Assembly (NCBI GenBank): GCA_035517495.1
Contig: DATIYT010000083.1
Span: 1-64,000 of the forward strand
From: DASZHJ01 sp035517495
Lineage (GTDB): Bacteria > Pseudomonadota > Alphaproteobacteria > ATCC43930 > CGMCC-115725
Length of the DNA stretch: 64,000 nucleotides
Direction of reading: 5' to 3'
Shown: positions 34,842 through 44,023 of the stretch, in pieces
How positions within the stretch are numbered: position 1 is the stretch's first letter
Layout: every line of letters begins with the position of its first letter
Position numbers and translations under genes: made by a program
The notes under the pieces: generated by a model
Seen by the model: the letters and a program-made list of their open reading frames with translations, nothing else
Databases searched by the model: none
Told to the model about the DNA's origin: nothing

Positions 34842-35837
34842 TCAGCGCATCCTTTCGTCCGGCTTGAGCGGGTTGAGCGGCGCTTCGCCCATTAAAGCGC
34901 GACGGCAATTCGCGAGTCCGTACCGCAGGGCAACGGCAGAAGCATCCGCGACCGATGCGGAATTATGGGGCGAGCCGATTACGTTCGGCAGCTCCAGGAA
35001 TGGCCTGTTCATGCGGAATTCGCCGTGCCGGACGGGCTCGATCCACCATGCATCGAGACATGCCGTGAATCGTGGCTTGGCTTTCAGGTGCTCGTACAAC
35101 GCATCCTCATCGACGATCTCACCGCGCGCCAAGTTGATGAGAATCGCATCATCCTTCATGAGAGAAAGTTGGCGCTGCCCGATCGCTCGCTGCGTAGCGC
35201 TCGTCAATGGGGCGCTGATGATCAGAACGTCGCTGACGGCCACCAGTTCGTCGAGCCGATCCGGAGTGCCGATCCAATCCACCCTCTCATCGGTCGCACC
35301 CCGCCGGTTGACCGCGTGGATGCGCATGCCCACGCACCGCATCAGGCGCGCGGTCGCGGCACCGATACCGCCGAACCCGAAAATGCCGCAGATTCGCCCA
35401 TGCAGCATTTTATTCGGCGTGAATTGGTTGAACTCGCCGCGCAAGAGATTCCGATGCTCGATCAGTAGCCGCTTCGCAGCCGCCAAAGCCATGGCGAGCG
35501 CGTGCTCGGCCATGGGATCGGCGTAGGCCCCTGCGTTCTTCGCGATCGGCACATTTCCCGGCAACTGCGAGACCGGAATATGGTCGAGGCCCGCGCTAAG
35601 GAACTGAATTAGCCGCGCCTTGCCGACAAGCTTCAATTCCTCCGGGCGGAGCTCCTTGCCCGTGTTTCTCGCCAAGACAACGTCCGCGCGGCTCAAAATG
35701 TCCCGCCGTCCGGACTCATCAAAATCCGTGAGATAACAGGCTTCCGCAAGGTCGCCGACGACCTCCGCAACAATGCGCCGCTCCGCATCCGTTGGCTTGA
35801 AGGTAATTGCTAATATCATGGTGTCATGATCACTCAT
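34842..35837 (-). CDS. D-2-hydroxyacid dehydrogenase family protein
   Basis: This NAD(P)-dependent dehydrogenase of about 331 residues has the formate/glycerate dehydrogenase fold. The Rossmann motif is GICGIFGFGGIGAATARLM. The catalytic triad is read as Arg in NLARGEIVDED, Glu further on in the helix region and His in GSPHNSAS. SADVVLARN and QFLSAGLDHIPVSQLP belong to the substrate domain. Starts at 35852 (GTG), 35837 (ATG) or 35819 (ATG) are all possible, none with a strong ribosome site. Its neighbours do not suggest a pathway. Confidence 0.9.
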   Translation of the reverse strand: MSDHDTMILAITFKPTDAERRIVAEVVGDLAEACYLTDFDESGRRDILSRADVVLARNTGKELRPEELKLVGKARLIQFLSAGLDHIPVSQLPGNVPIAKNAGAYADPMAEHALAMALAAAKRLLIEHRNLLRGEFNQFTPNKMLHGRICGIFGFGGIGAATARLMRCVGMRIHAVNRRGATDERVDWIGTPDRLDELVAVSDVLIISAPLTSATQRAIGQRQLSLMKDDAILINLARGEIVDEDALYEHLKAKPRFTACLDAWWIEPVRHGEFRMNRPFLELPNVIGSPHNSASVADASAVALRYGLANCRRALMGEAPLNPLKPDERMR

Positions 35838-35940
35838 TCGGTGGGCGTTCACGCTTCACAATGCACCGCAGGCCGCAAAGAACTAACATACGATATGATC
35901 GCGGTGCCACCAGCTTGACTTTTGACTTCGAGGGGCGCGC

Positions 35941-36780
35941 GTGACCCGACCACTGCTTGCTGTCGATGGCGATTCCTTTGCGCATCGCGCCTATCACGCA
36001 CTTCCGAAAACGATCCGACGCCGAGGCAACAAGGGCGCTGGAGCGATTGTCGGATTCGCGAACATTCTGTTACGCCTTTACCAAGATGAACGGCCTCGCG
36101 CCGTCCTTGTGGGGTGGGACACTCTCGACGCTCCGACCTATCGACACGAGGCTTTCGAGGAATATCAGGCCGGGCGCGATTTCGATGACGAGCTCTGCGA
36201 GCAGCTCGAGATCCTGCCTCGGTTCGTCGCCGCGTGCGGCTTCGCCTGCGCCAAGGTTCCGGGCTACGAGGCCGACGATTTTCTCGCCGCAGCCGTCGCT
36301 CGAGAAGAACGCCGGGGCGGTACTATCATCGTCGCGACCGGCGATCGCGACAGTTTTCAGCTCGCCTCGCGGAAGACCACGATCCTCCAGCCCCTGGGCG
36401 GCGGCGTGATGGCCCGCATCGGACCCGCGGGAGTGCGCGAGCGCTATGGTGTCGATCCCCGCCAGGTCCCCGACTTCATCGCTCTTCGCGGCGATCCCTC
36501 GGACAAAATACCGGGAGCGAGGGGCGTGGGACCCAAGGGCGCGGCCGCGCTGTTGCGCAAATATGGGAGCCTCGAAGCGGCGCTTAGGGACGGCCGCTTT
36601 GCGACGCAAGCGGACGAGCTGCGCCTCTACCGCTCGATCGCGACGATGGACAAATCGGCGCCACTTCCGCCGCTCAGGAATCAAAAGCCGACCTGGGACA
36701 AAGCCGCCTTTCTGACGCGAGAATGGGGGCTCAATCGTCTGGCTGATCGCCTGGAGGCGCTGGCGAAGCAAGCGAAGTAG
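35941..36780 (+). CDS. Stand-alone 5'-3' exonuclease / flap endonuclease (PolA N-terminal type)
   Basis: This 279-residue nuclease is homologous to the N-terminal domain of DNA polymerase I and to ExoIX/Xni, without any polymerase domain. Metal-binding acids lie in LLAVDGDSFAHRAYHAL, VPGYEADDFLAA and VATGDRDSFQLA; the helix-hairpin clamp GDPSDKIPGARGVGPKGAA follows. It would trim RNA primers or flaps, or repair DNA. GTG 35941 is the start. It is flanked by metabolic genes on opposite strands and looks like a monocistronic gene. Confidence 0.92.
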   Translation: MTRPLLAVDGDSFAHRAYHALPKTIRRRGNKGAGAIVGFANILLRLYQDERPRAVLVGWDTLDAPTYRHEAFEEYQAGRDFDDELCEQLEILPRFVAACGFACAKVPGYEADDFLAAAVAREERRGGTIIVATGDRDSFQLASRKTTILQPLGGGVMARIGPAGVRERYGVDPRQVPDFIALRGDPSDKIPGARGVGPKGAAALLRKYGSLEAALRDGRFATQADELRLYRSIATMDKSAPLPPLRNQKPTWDKAAFLTREWGLNRLADRLEALAKQAK

Positions 36781-36810
36781 CCTCGGCATTTCGCTGCACC
36801 GGCACAGGTT

Positions 36811-38877
36811 TCACAAGAAATCGCGAGGGATGGAGCGGGTCCATTCGCGGTAACACACTTCGCTAGCTCCCTCCCACGCGCGCAGGTCTGCCTGCAGCAG
36901 GAAGGCATCGCGCGTACATGACAGCCGAATCCGGGTCTCGATCCGGATTCGCCAGGCATCGCGCGAGATTGTCTGGGTCCGTTCGGTCTCGACCATAGCA
37001 CTCAGTGGATCATCCTCGTCGATGTGGAACCGGAACTTGCCTTCGGTTCCAAGTTCAAGGTTGAGGCGGTCGATTCGCGCGACGCCGGGTCGGACGCGCG
37101 TGGGTTTCTCCGGAGGTGCCACCACAGGCTCAGGCAACGGTCGTACCTGGTCAAGCGCTTGAGCCGGGCGCAGCGGGAGATCGAGCGTGCCCGCCACGAT
37201 CGTCAACGTGGCTTTTTCGGGGCTCGGCCAGATCATCGGCCAATAGGTGGTTGACAGGGCGAGCCTTATCTTATGACCGGCCGGAAACACCGAGGCCGCG
37301 TCGTTGAGCTGAATGCGAACTCGGTAGAGCTGGCCCACCTGGAGCGGCGAGGGCCATTCGTGGCCGTCGCGATGAGTGAGATTGAGCACACCGTAACTGA
37401 CACGAAGCGACTCTCCCGAGGGACGCACATCGCACAGCCGAGCTATCAGATTTGCGATCGGTCGATCCGACACGAGGTCGATGGTGACAATCGCCGCGCC
37501 CAGGATCTCGATCGAGGCATCAAGCGGGGGTGTCTCGAAGACCAGGGAACGTAGGTCGTCTTCTTGTTGATCGCCTGCTTGATCGGATGCGGTACCGAAG
37601 GGACACCACTCTCCCGCTTGCTTTCCCACGGTCTGTGACGAGCACAATGCAAGAGGCGTAAGAGGCGTGTCCTCGACGAGCAATCCGCGGTCTGTCAGAA
37701 ACAAGCGACGCGGCGCGGTTCCCGCAGGTGGCCAAGACGTTTCTGAAATCCACCGACCAGGCAATGTCTCGTGGTAGGGCGCGGGCGTCATACTCTCGGT
37801 CATCCAGGCGCGAAGCATCGGCTCATCCATCAAACCGGTATCGATGCCTTTGAGCCAGTGATCCCACCAGCGCAGGCTCTCCTGGAGAAAACCAATCTGC
37901 GGCCCCGGCAGCGCAAAATGCGGATATGCGTGTGCCCAAGGCCCGATAAGGCCCTTGCGGGGAACACTCAGTCGCTCGAGAAGACGGGGAATCGCGTTTT
38001 TGTAGCCATCGGTCCAGCCCCCGACGGCGTACACGGGGCATTGGATCGCATCGTAGTCCTCGCACACCGACCCGTGCCGCCAATAGCCGTCGCGTCTCTG
38101 GTGCTGCATCCAGAGATCGAGGAACAGCGGAACGTTCTCCATACGCTTCAGCCACATTTCGCGCCATCCATCTCCGACCAGCAGCGGGTCGGGTGGGTGA
38201 CACATAATGCGGAAAAAGAACGAAGCCCATCCGACTCCCGCTGTAAGAAGCGCGCCCCCCATGTAGTGCACGTCATCGGCATAGCGATCATCGGTCGAAC
38301 AGAGAGTCACGATCGCCTTCAACGCCGGCGGGCGGCGTGCTGCAACCTGAAGTCCGTTGAATCCACCCCATGAAATGCCCATCATGCCCACGGCGCCACT
38401 GCACCAGGGCTGCGCCGCCAGCCAGGCGATGACTTCCAGGGCATCATCCTGCTCTTGCTTCGTATATTCGTCGAAAAGCAGGCCGCTCGAGTCGCCACTG
38501 CCTCTTATATCGACGCGCACGCCTGCATACCCATGACCGGCGAGATAGGGATACGTCATCGAGTCGCGTTCATAAGTACCGTCGCGCTTGCGGTAGGGCA
38601 GATACTCCAGGATCGCTGGCACTGGGCTCTGCTCGGCGTCTTGCGGCAACCAAATGCGGGCGGCCAGTGTTGTCCCGTCTTTCAGCGGTATCAGCGTGTG
38701 CTCGATAGTGCGAACCGCGCGCGGAAATGCCGTGACGATCAAGAGGCCCCCCGAGGTGATCAAGTGACACGGAGCACGATGAGCCACCGTGCGGACTTTC
38801 ACTTTATAGGTTCTATACGTCGTCCTTGCCAATCGATAGGCAGGCGCCGACGCATCGGCCAGCGCCTCATTGGTCAC
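36811..38877 (-). CDS. CocE/NonD family hydrolase (X-Pro dipeptidyl-peptidase-like)
   Basis: This serine hydrolase of up to 688 residues has an alpha/beta-hydrolase domain (nucleophile in MMGISWGGFNGLQ) and a C-terminal jelly-roll domain, as in cocaine esterase and X-prolyl dipeptidyl peptidases. Typical stretches are DGTTLAARIWLP, AILEYLPYRKRDGT, GYAGVRVDIRGSGDSSG and GPWAHAYPH. It hydrolyses esters or amides; the exact substrate is not evident. The first 50 residues are unlike the family and may not be translated, since a start near the VTAFPRAVRTIE segment (around 38730) would give normal length. No signal peptide is seen. Confidence 0.9.
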   Translation of the reverse strand: MTNEALADASAPAYRLARTTYRTYKVKVRTVAHRAPCHLITSGGLLIVTAFPRAVRTIEHTLIPLKDGTTLAARIWLPQDAEQSPVPAILEYLPYRKRDGTYERDSMTYPYLAGHGYAGVRVDIRGSGDSSGLLFDEYTKQEQDDALEVIAWLAAQPWCSGAVGMMGISWGGFNGLQVAARRPPALKAIVTLCSTDDRYADDVHYMGGALLTAGVGWASFFFRIMCHPPDPLLVGDGWREMWLKRMENVPLFLDLWMQHQRRDGYWRHGSVCEDYDAIQCPVYAVGGWTDGYKNAIPRLLERLSVPRKGLIGPWAHAYPHFALPGPQIGFLQESLRWWDHWLKGIDTGLMDEPMLRAWMTESMTPAPYHETLPGRWISETSWPPAGTAPRRLFLTDRGLLVEDTPLTPLALCSSQTVGKQAGEWCPFGTASDQAGDQQEDDLRSLVFETPPLDASIEILGAAIVTIDLVSDRPIANLIARLCDVRPSGESLRVSYGVLNLTHRDGHEWPSPLQVGQLYRVRIQLNDAASVFPAGHKIRLALSTTYWPMIWPSPEKATLTIVAGTLDLPLRPAQALDQVRPLPEPVVAPPEKPTRVRPGVARIDRLNLELGTEGKFRFHIDEDDPLSAMVETERTQTISRDAWRIRIETRIRLSCTRDAFLLQADLRAWEGASEVCYREWTRSIPRDFL

Positions 38878-38968
38878 CGGTGCTCAGCCGGTTAAGCCCG
38901 TGAGACCGCGGCCGCGATTGTCGCGTTCGGGTTCACTATGTTCGCGAGCTAGATATGTGGGTGATGCA

Positions 38969-39907
38969 CTAGTCCGCGCTCGTCTCGGATAACGCTGCCG
39001 TCGTGGGCTCGATTGAGATCGCCTTCTTGCCAAACCACTTGTGCCGCATTGCTTCGCGAAGGAATGCGCCGACGGGAGCCGCGTGTTCGCGCCCGCGCAC
39101 CGAGACCAGATTGACGACGCGCCAGAACTCGGGCTCCGTCAGCGGGATGCCCACCACTTCCGGGTGCGTCACGGAATTCTCTGGCATGAACGCCCAACCG
39201 ACGCCGGCAGCCACCATGGCGAGCGTCCAATCGTCCCGATCGCTCCAGTACGCCGCCTTGCATTTGACGTTTTGAGCCGTGAAGACCGGGTCCGCATAGC
39301 CGGCGAACTCGCAATTCCCCCGATGAATGTAACACTCGCCGTCGAGCTCTCGGACCCGGATTGCAGCTTGGTTGGCCAGACGGTGCCTAAGGTTGATGGC
39401 GATGACGATCTGCTCGCGGAACAATGGCATGACGTGCGTGCGCTCGTGAGGCTCCTTGCCGGGTAAACAGTAGATGGCGATCTCCAGCCGACCGTCGAGC
39501 AGCTGCTTCTCGAGGTCCCAGGCATTGGCGTCACACAGCTGCAACTCGACATCGGGGTGGCGTGATTGCATCGCGGTAATGAGATCTATCATCTGATCGG
39601 GAGCGATTGTGCACATGATGCCGACCTTCAGCGTCTTCTTCTTTGCCTTGGCGAATTCTTCAGCGAGAAGTTTGGTTCGCTGAGCCGCTTCGAAGGACTG
39701 CCGCATGAAAGGCTGTACCATGCGCCCGAGCTCGGTCAGGTGCGTATTGGCCCGTTCGCGGTGAAATAGCAACCCACCGAGCTCGCGTTCGAGCAGTTGA
39801 ATCGCTCGCGTCAGTGCGGGTTGGCTGACGTTGCACTGCTCGGCCGCCTTCGTGAAGTTCAGAGTATCCGCCAATGCGAGGAAATAGCGAACCTGGTGGA
39901 TCTCCAA
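38969..39907 (-). CDS. LysR-family transcriptional regulator
   Basis: A 312-residue LysR regulator. The N-terminal winged helix-turn-helix reads FLALADTLNFTKAAEQCNVS then QPALTRAIQLLERELGGLLF; the co-inducer domain follows (VGIMCTIAPDQMIDLITA). The TTG at 39907 is chosen as start because GGAGG sits eight bases upstream and the protein then begins in register with the family (LEIHQVRYFLAL). It is divergent from a patatin-like gene, separated by about 250 bp, which it might control; the inducer is unknown. Confidence 0.93.
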   Translation of the reverse strand: MEIHQVRYFLALADTLNFTKAAEQCNVSQPALTRAIQLLERELGGLLFHRERANTHLTELGRMVQPFMRQSFEAAQRTKLLAEEFAKAKKKTLKVGIMCTIAPDQMIDLITAMQSRHPDVELQLCDANAWDLEKQLLDGRLEIAIYCLPGKEPHERTHVMPLFREQIVIAINLRHRLANQAAIRVRELDGECYIHRGNCEFAGYADPVFTAQNVKCKAAYWSDRDDWTLAMVAAGVGWAFMPENSVTHPEVVGIPLTEPEFWRVVNLVSVRGREHAAPVGAFLREAMRHKWFGKKAISIEPTTAALSETSAD

Positions 39908-40161
39908 AACAGGGACCTCCAAATGCCGCGCAGGACGATCGTCAGGCATCCACGGCGCTATGCGCCCAACCTGCGCGGCATCCGTGGCGGTTGAACACTA
40001 CGCCTCGCCCGCCACCGCGGCAAGTTTTCGCCGCGGAAGCCGCTAAGGCGAACGGGACTGGCGCGTGATCTGGATTGCCGATAGTTATCGATTCGATACC
40101 TTCAAAGTCGCCTCTCGCCATCATTTATTTTCGGGGGAGCATAGTCGATGGAGTCATCGGT

Positions 40162-41307
40162 ATGGCCAAAGGTAAGGTCGCGCGAACGGAAGTGTCGCCT
40201 GCCAGGTCAAGGCAGGTTTTGGTGCTTCAAGGGGGTGGAGCCCTCGGCTCGTACCAAGCGGGCATCTATGAGGCCTTGCATGAGGGTGAGCTCGAACCGG
40301 ATTGGGTTGTCGGTATTTCAATTGGCGCCATCAACGCCGCATTAATCGCGGGAAACCCACCGGAACGAAGAATCGCGCGCCTCAGAGCGTTCTGGGAGGA
40401 AGTGAGCTCAAGCTTCGGCACCCGATGGGCGCCGCTGGAGGCCTACCGGGGTTTCTTCAACCAGATGAGCGCCACTCTGGCTTTGGCCTGTGGCGTTCCG
40501 GGCTTCTTTGAGCCGCGGGTCTTGTCGTGGTTTGGTTCCGGGAATATTCCGTCGATCCTTAGCATCTATGACACACGCCAACTGCGCAGAACGCTCGAAC
40601 GGTTGATTGATTTCGACTATCTCAACGACGGCCGGACTCGACTGACGGTTGGTGCTACCGAGATCACCACCGGAAACAGCGTGATTTTCGACTCTACAAG
40701 ACAAAAGATCGGCCCAGAGCACATCATGGCCTCGGGCGCTCTTCCGCCTGGCCTTCCCCCTATCGAGATCGAAGGCTCCTGGTATTGGGACGGGGGCGTG
40801 GTCTCCAATACACCATTGCAGTTCGTTCTGAACGAAGCGGAGTCAAACGGGGATCTGGTGATCTACCAGGTCGATCTGTTTAGCTCGCGCGGCCCTCTAC
40901 CCCGGACGATGCTGGAACTCAACGAGCGTGAGAAGGACATCCGCTATTCCAGCCGCACGCGGTTCAACACCGATGCCAGCATGAAAGCGCACAAGCTCAA
41001 AGTGGCACTGAAATCGGTCCTCGACGCCGTGCCACAAGACTTCGGTCCGGTCGAGGATATCGAATATCTCCGCGCGTCGGCGTGCGAGAATTCTGTCGTG
41101 GTTATTCAGCTAATTTATCGCAAGCGGCCCTATGAAGGCGGCTCAAAGGACTTCGAATTTTCGCGACCCACAATGATCGAGCATTGGACCGCCGGAATGA
41201 CCGATGGCACGCGCTTCGTGGACGAGCATCATCAGCTTATGGCGCGTCCACGCGCATTGGGTGTCACGGTCATCGACCCGGGCATGAGAGACGATCGAGG
41301 AGCCTAG
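40162..41307 (+). CDS. Patatin-like phospholipase family protein
   Basis: A 381-residue lipid acyl hydrolase with the patatin Ser/Asp dyad. The oxyanion loop is LQGGGALGSYQAG, the nucleophile S53 lies in GISIGAINAALI, and the Asp is in WYWDGGVVSNTP. The C-terminal part (RRPxEGGSKDFEFSR-type sequence through TRFVDEHHQL) matches the subgroup often annotated with an added DUF3734 domain. ATG 40162 has GGAG eight bases upstream; an in-frame start at 40075 is possible. It is probably cytosolic or membrane-associated. The LysR gene is divergent. Confidence 0.92.
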   Translation: MAKGKVARTEVSPARSRQVLVLQGGGALGSYQAGIYEALHEGELEPDWVVGISIGAINAALIAGNPPERRIARLRAFWEEVSSSFGTRWAPLEAYRGFFNQMSATLALACGVPGFFEPRVLSWFGSGNIPSILSIYDTRQLRRTLERLIDFDYLNDGRTRLTVGATEITTGNSVIFDSTRQKIGPEHIMASGALPPGLPPIEIEGSWYWDGGVVSNTPLQFVLNEAESNGDLVIYQVDLFSSRGPLPRTMLELNEREKDIRYSSRTRFNTDASMKAHKLKVALKSVLDAVPQDFGPVEDIEYLRASACENSVVVIQLIYRKRPYEGGSKDFEFSRPTMIEHWTAGMTDGTRFVDEHHQLMARPRALGVTVIDPGMRDDRGA

Positions 41308-41357
41308 CACCCAAGCAGACGAGCCTTCAGCACGCGCAACGAACCGGAGGTTTTTTG

Positions 41358-42059
41358 ATGCCCGGCCTCCCCCTGATCGTCTTCGATGTCAACGAGACGC
41401 TGCTCGACCTCGAGACCATGGCGCCGACCTTCGAGCGCATCTTCGTCGACAAGTCGGCCATGCGGCTTTGGTTCTCGAATCTCATCCTCTATTCGGCGGC
41501 TCTCACCGTGGCGGGACACTATGTACCATTCACGGATATCGGCAGCGCCGTTATGAAGATGCTGGCGGATACGCGCGGCATCAAAATCAGGGACGCGGAC
41601 AGGAAGGAACTTAGCGAGAAGTTCTCGACGATGCCGCCGCATCCGGAAGTGCCCGCCGCCCTGCGCAAACTTCGCGGCGCGGGCTTCCGTCTCTTCACTC
41701 TCACCGACAATCTGCTCGAGATCCAGAGTCGCCAGCTTGAGCACGGCGATATCGTCGGCCTGTTCGAGCGCCGCTTCAGTGCCGACGCCGTGAAGCGGCA
41801 TAAGCCCGCGCCCGAAGCCTACGCCCATGTCGAGAAGGAGCTGAAGGTGCGGCCATCGCAGCTTTGCCTCGTCGCTTGCCATACCTGGGACACGCTGGGT
41901 GCGGTCGCGGCCGGATGGGAAGCCGCTCTCATTCGCAGGACCGGCAACGATGTGCTGGCGGTCGGTCCCCAACCGCAAATCATCGGCGACGATCTCAACG
42001 AGGTGGCCGATCAACTGATCGTCCGGCACATCACGAAACCAGACGCATCTCTGAATTGA
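41358..42059 (+). CDS. Haloacid dehalogenase, type II
   Basis: This 233-residue HAD-superfamily enzyme is of the L-2-haloacid dehalogenase group, which releases halide from short 2-haloalkanoates by attack of an Asp. The nucleophile motif is IVFDVNETLLDL, with FTLTDNLLEIQSRQLE as motif II and KRHKPAPEAYAHV holding the Lys of motif III; VACHTWDTLGAVAAGW is motif IV. A GGAGG precedes ATG 41358. It lies directly before two alpha/beta hydrolases, the second with an Asp nucleophile, so the trio could act on halogenated or other small organics. Confidence 0.9.
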   Translation: MPGLPLIVFDVNETLLDLETMAPTFERIFVDKSAMRLWFSNLILYSAALTVAGHYVPFTDIGSAVMKMLADTRGIKIRDADRKELSEKFSTMPPHPEVPAALRKLRGAGFRLFTLTDNLLEIQSRQLEHGDIVGLFERRFSADAVKRHKPAPEAYAHVEKELKVRPSQLCLVACHTWDTLGAVAAGWEAALIRRTGNDVLAVGPQPQIIGDDLNEVADQLIVRHITKPDASLN

Positions 42060-42089
42060 TCCGACCGCAATCAGGGGGAAGGAGTGGAG

Positions 42090-42788
42090 ATGGCAAGCAG
42101 GGACGATCTCACCATCGTGTTGGCGCACGGGGCTTGGGCCGATGGTTCAAGCTGGGCAAGGGTGATCCTTGGGTTGAGGGCCGTGGGCGTGAAGTCGGTG
42201 GCCGCACCGCTGCCCCTTACCTCGTTGACCGATGACGTGGCCGCCCTCGATCGGCTTATCGACCGGGTTGCCGGACGTGTCGTGCTCGTCGGACACGCCT
42301 ATGCCGGCGGCGTGATCGCGGGGACGCGCTCAGAGAAGGTTAGGGCGCTCGTCTACGTCGCCGCGCTCGCTCCGGATGAAGGCGAGACCATCGCCGACGT
42401 CTTCTATCGCATGGAACCGCATCCGAAGGCGCCGAGACTGGTCCCCGATGCCCATGGATTTATTTGGCTGCCTGAAGAGGCGTTTGCGACCGCATTCGCG
42501 CCCAACGCCTCCGCCGATGAACAGTCCGTGCTCTTCGCCGTCCAGCGGCCCATAGCAGTTCCCTGCATCAGCACAAAGGTCGGTCGGCCGCTTTGGCGAG
42601 ATCGGCCGGCCTGGTTCCTGTTGGCCGAGGCTGATCGCATGATCGTCCGCGAAAACCAGCGCTTCATGGCCGAGCGGATGAAGGCTCGGGTGCACTCGCA
42701 CCCCGTCGACCACACGCCGAGCGTGACCGCGCCTTCTGTCGTCGTGACCATCATTCGCGAGGCGATCGCCGAGGTTGTCGCGGCTTGA
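42090..42788 (+). CDS. Alpha/beta-fold hydrolase-like protein lacking the nucleophile Ser
   Basis: A 232-residue protein with an esterase-like alpha/beta fold: LAHGAWADGSSWARVI at the start, VRALVYVAALAPDEGET, WFLLAEADRMI and, near the end, HSHPVDHTPSVTAP holding the candidate His. The nucleophile elbow reads VLVGHAYAGGVI, with Ala70 where Ser is expected. This variant occurs in a subfamily often annotated simply as alpha/beta hydrolase, so it may be a different catalyst or non-catalytic. ATG 42090 follows AAGGAG. It sits between a haloacid dehalogenase and a second hydrolase. Confidence 0.85.
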   Translation: MASRDDLTIVLAHGAWADGSSWARVILGLRAVGVKSVAAPLPLTSLTDDVAALDRLIDRVAGRVVLVGHAYAGGVIAGTRSEKVRALVYVAALAPDEGETIADVFYRMEPHPKAPRLVPDAHGFIWLPEEAFATAFAPNASADEQSVLFAVQRPIAVPCISTKVGRPLWRDRPAWFLLAEADRMIVRENQRFMAERMKARVHSHPVDHTPSVTAPSVVVTIIREAIAEVVAA

Positions 42789-42841
42789 GCGCCATCGCCT
42801 GCCGAGGTGCTGCGTCGAAAGCCATTCAGAGGAGTATCGCC

Positions 42842-43732
42842 ATGACCGCCATCAAGTATCGCACGGCCGACGTGGACGGCTTCCACATCTTCTATCGTGA
42901 GGCCGGTGCGGCAGACGCTCCGAAGCTGCTCCTGCTGCACGGCTTCCCGAGTGCGGGACATATGTTCCGCGATCTCATCCCGCTCCTTTACGATCGCTTC
43001 CATATCGTCGCTCCCGACCTGCCGGGCTTCGGCAAGTCCGACATGCCGGGCCGAGGCTGCACCTTTGACGGGATCGCGAAAACGATCGACCGCTTCACCG
43101 AGATCGTCGGTTTCGATCGCTATGCCGTCTATGTCTTCGATTACGGCGCGCCGACCGGCTTCCGACTGGCGGCGAAGCATCCGGAGCGGATCACGGCGAT
43201 CATCTCGCAGAACGGCAACGCTTATAAAGAAGGCTTGAGCGAGGGCTGGAACCCGATCAGGGCTTATTGGGAAGATGCCTCGCCGACAAACCGGCAAGCG
43301 CTTCGCACCTTCCTCGCGCCCGAGACGACCGTTTGGCAATACACGCACGGCGTCCCCGACCCGAGCGCGGTCTCTCCCGACGGCTACTCGCTCGACAATT
43401 TCTATTTGGCCCGGCCGGGTGCGGATGAGCTGCAGCTCGACCTGTTCGGCGACTATAAGAGCAACGTCGCGCTCTATCCGACCTTCCAGACGTATTTCCG
43501 GACCCACAAGCCGGCGTTGCTGGCGGTTTGGGGCAAGAACGACCCGTTCTTCCTGCCGCCGGGCGCCGAAGCGTTCAAGCGCGACATCCCCGACGCCGTC
43601 ATCCGATTTTTCGACACCGGGCATTTCGCTCTGGAGACGCATGCTGCAGAGATCGCGGCAGCCATCCGCGATTTTCTCTCCCCGCTGACTGCTCAATCCA
43701 AGGACCGCCCCTCACGTCCGCGCCGGGGCTGA
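42842..43732 (+). CDS. Alpha/beta hydrolase with Asp nucleophile (epoxide hydrolase/dehalogenase type)
   Basis: A 296-residue alpha/beta hydrolase. The elbow YVFDYGAPTG carries Asp100 in place of Ser, as in epoxide hydrolases and haloalkane or fluoroacetate dehalogenases. The oxyanion motif LLHGFPSAGHMFRD, a candidate acid in WGKNDPFFLP and His in DTGHFALETH complete the triad. The residue after the nucleophile is Tyr, not the halide-binding Trp of haloalkane dehalogenases, so epoxide or other ester hydrolysis is as likely. A GAGGAG lies before ATG 42842. It follows the preceding hydrolase by 53 nt. Confidence 0.9.
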   Translation: MTAIKYRTADVDGFHIFYREAGAADAPKLLLLHGFPSAGHMFRDLIPLLYDRFHIVAPDLPGFGKSDMPGRGCTFDGIAKTIDRFTEIVGFDRYAVYVFDYGAPTGFRLAAKHPERITAIISQNGNAYKEGLSEGWNPIRAYWEDASPTNRQALRTFLAPETTVWQYTHGVPDPSAVSPDGYSLDNFYLARPGADELQLDLFGDYKSNVALYPTFQTYFRTHKPALLAVWGKNDPFFLPPGAEAFKRDIPDAVIRFFDTGHFALETHAAEIAAAIRDFLSPLTAQSKDRPSRPRRG

Positions 43733-43985
43733 TCTGCGCGATGGATCAGCGCGTTTGCCTGTTTTGGGGGCAGGCCGCACTTCCAAGCCAGCGCCAACGG
43801 TAGTAAGGGTTACTCCTCATTTCGGCGTAGTCCTTGAGCGGCGGTTAAATAGAACGAATGAGCGCTTCCCGCGCGCAGTAATCCCATTCAGATTTAGTAC
43901 CGGCGTTCCTTGACCCATGGGTGATTACCACCGATCAACCCTTGGCATTGCGTGGATACCACAAAGGTCGGCAGTGCATGTCGGC

Positions 43986-44000
43986 GGGGATTGGTCCCGG
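43986..44000 (+). promoter_or_regulatory. Inverted repeat in the leader of the fourth exported-protein gene
   Basis: GGGGATTGGTCCCGG holds the inverted repeat GGGA/TCCC 24 nt before ATG 44024. It corresponds to the element at 28676-28688, and the following bases GCTGnTGnACCGA are also shared between the two loci. Confidence 0.4.
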
Positions 44001-44023
44001 GCTGCTGTACCGAGGAGGTTTGC

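Noticed and set aside
42404..43696. Minus-strand open frame of 430 codons
   Set aside because: Antisense to two alpha/beta hydrolase genes and lacking any motif.
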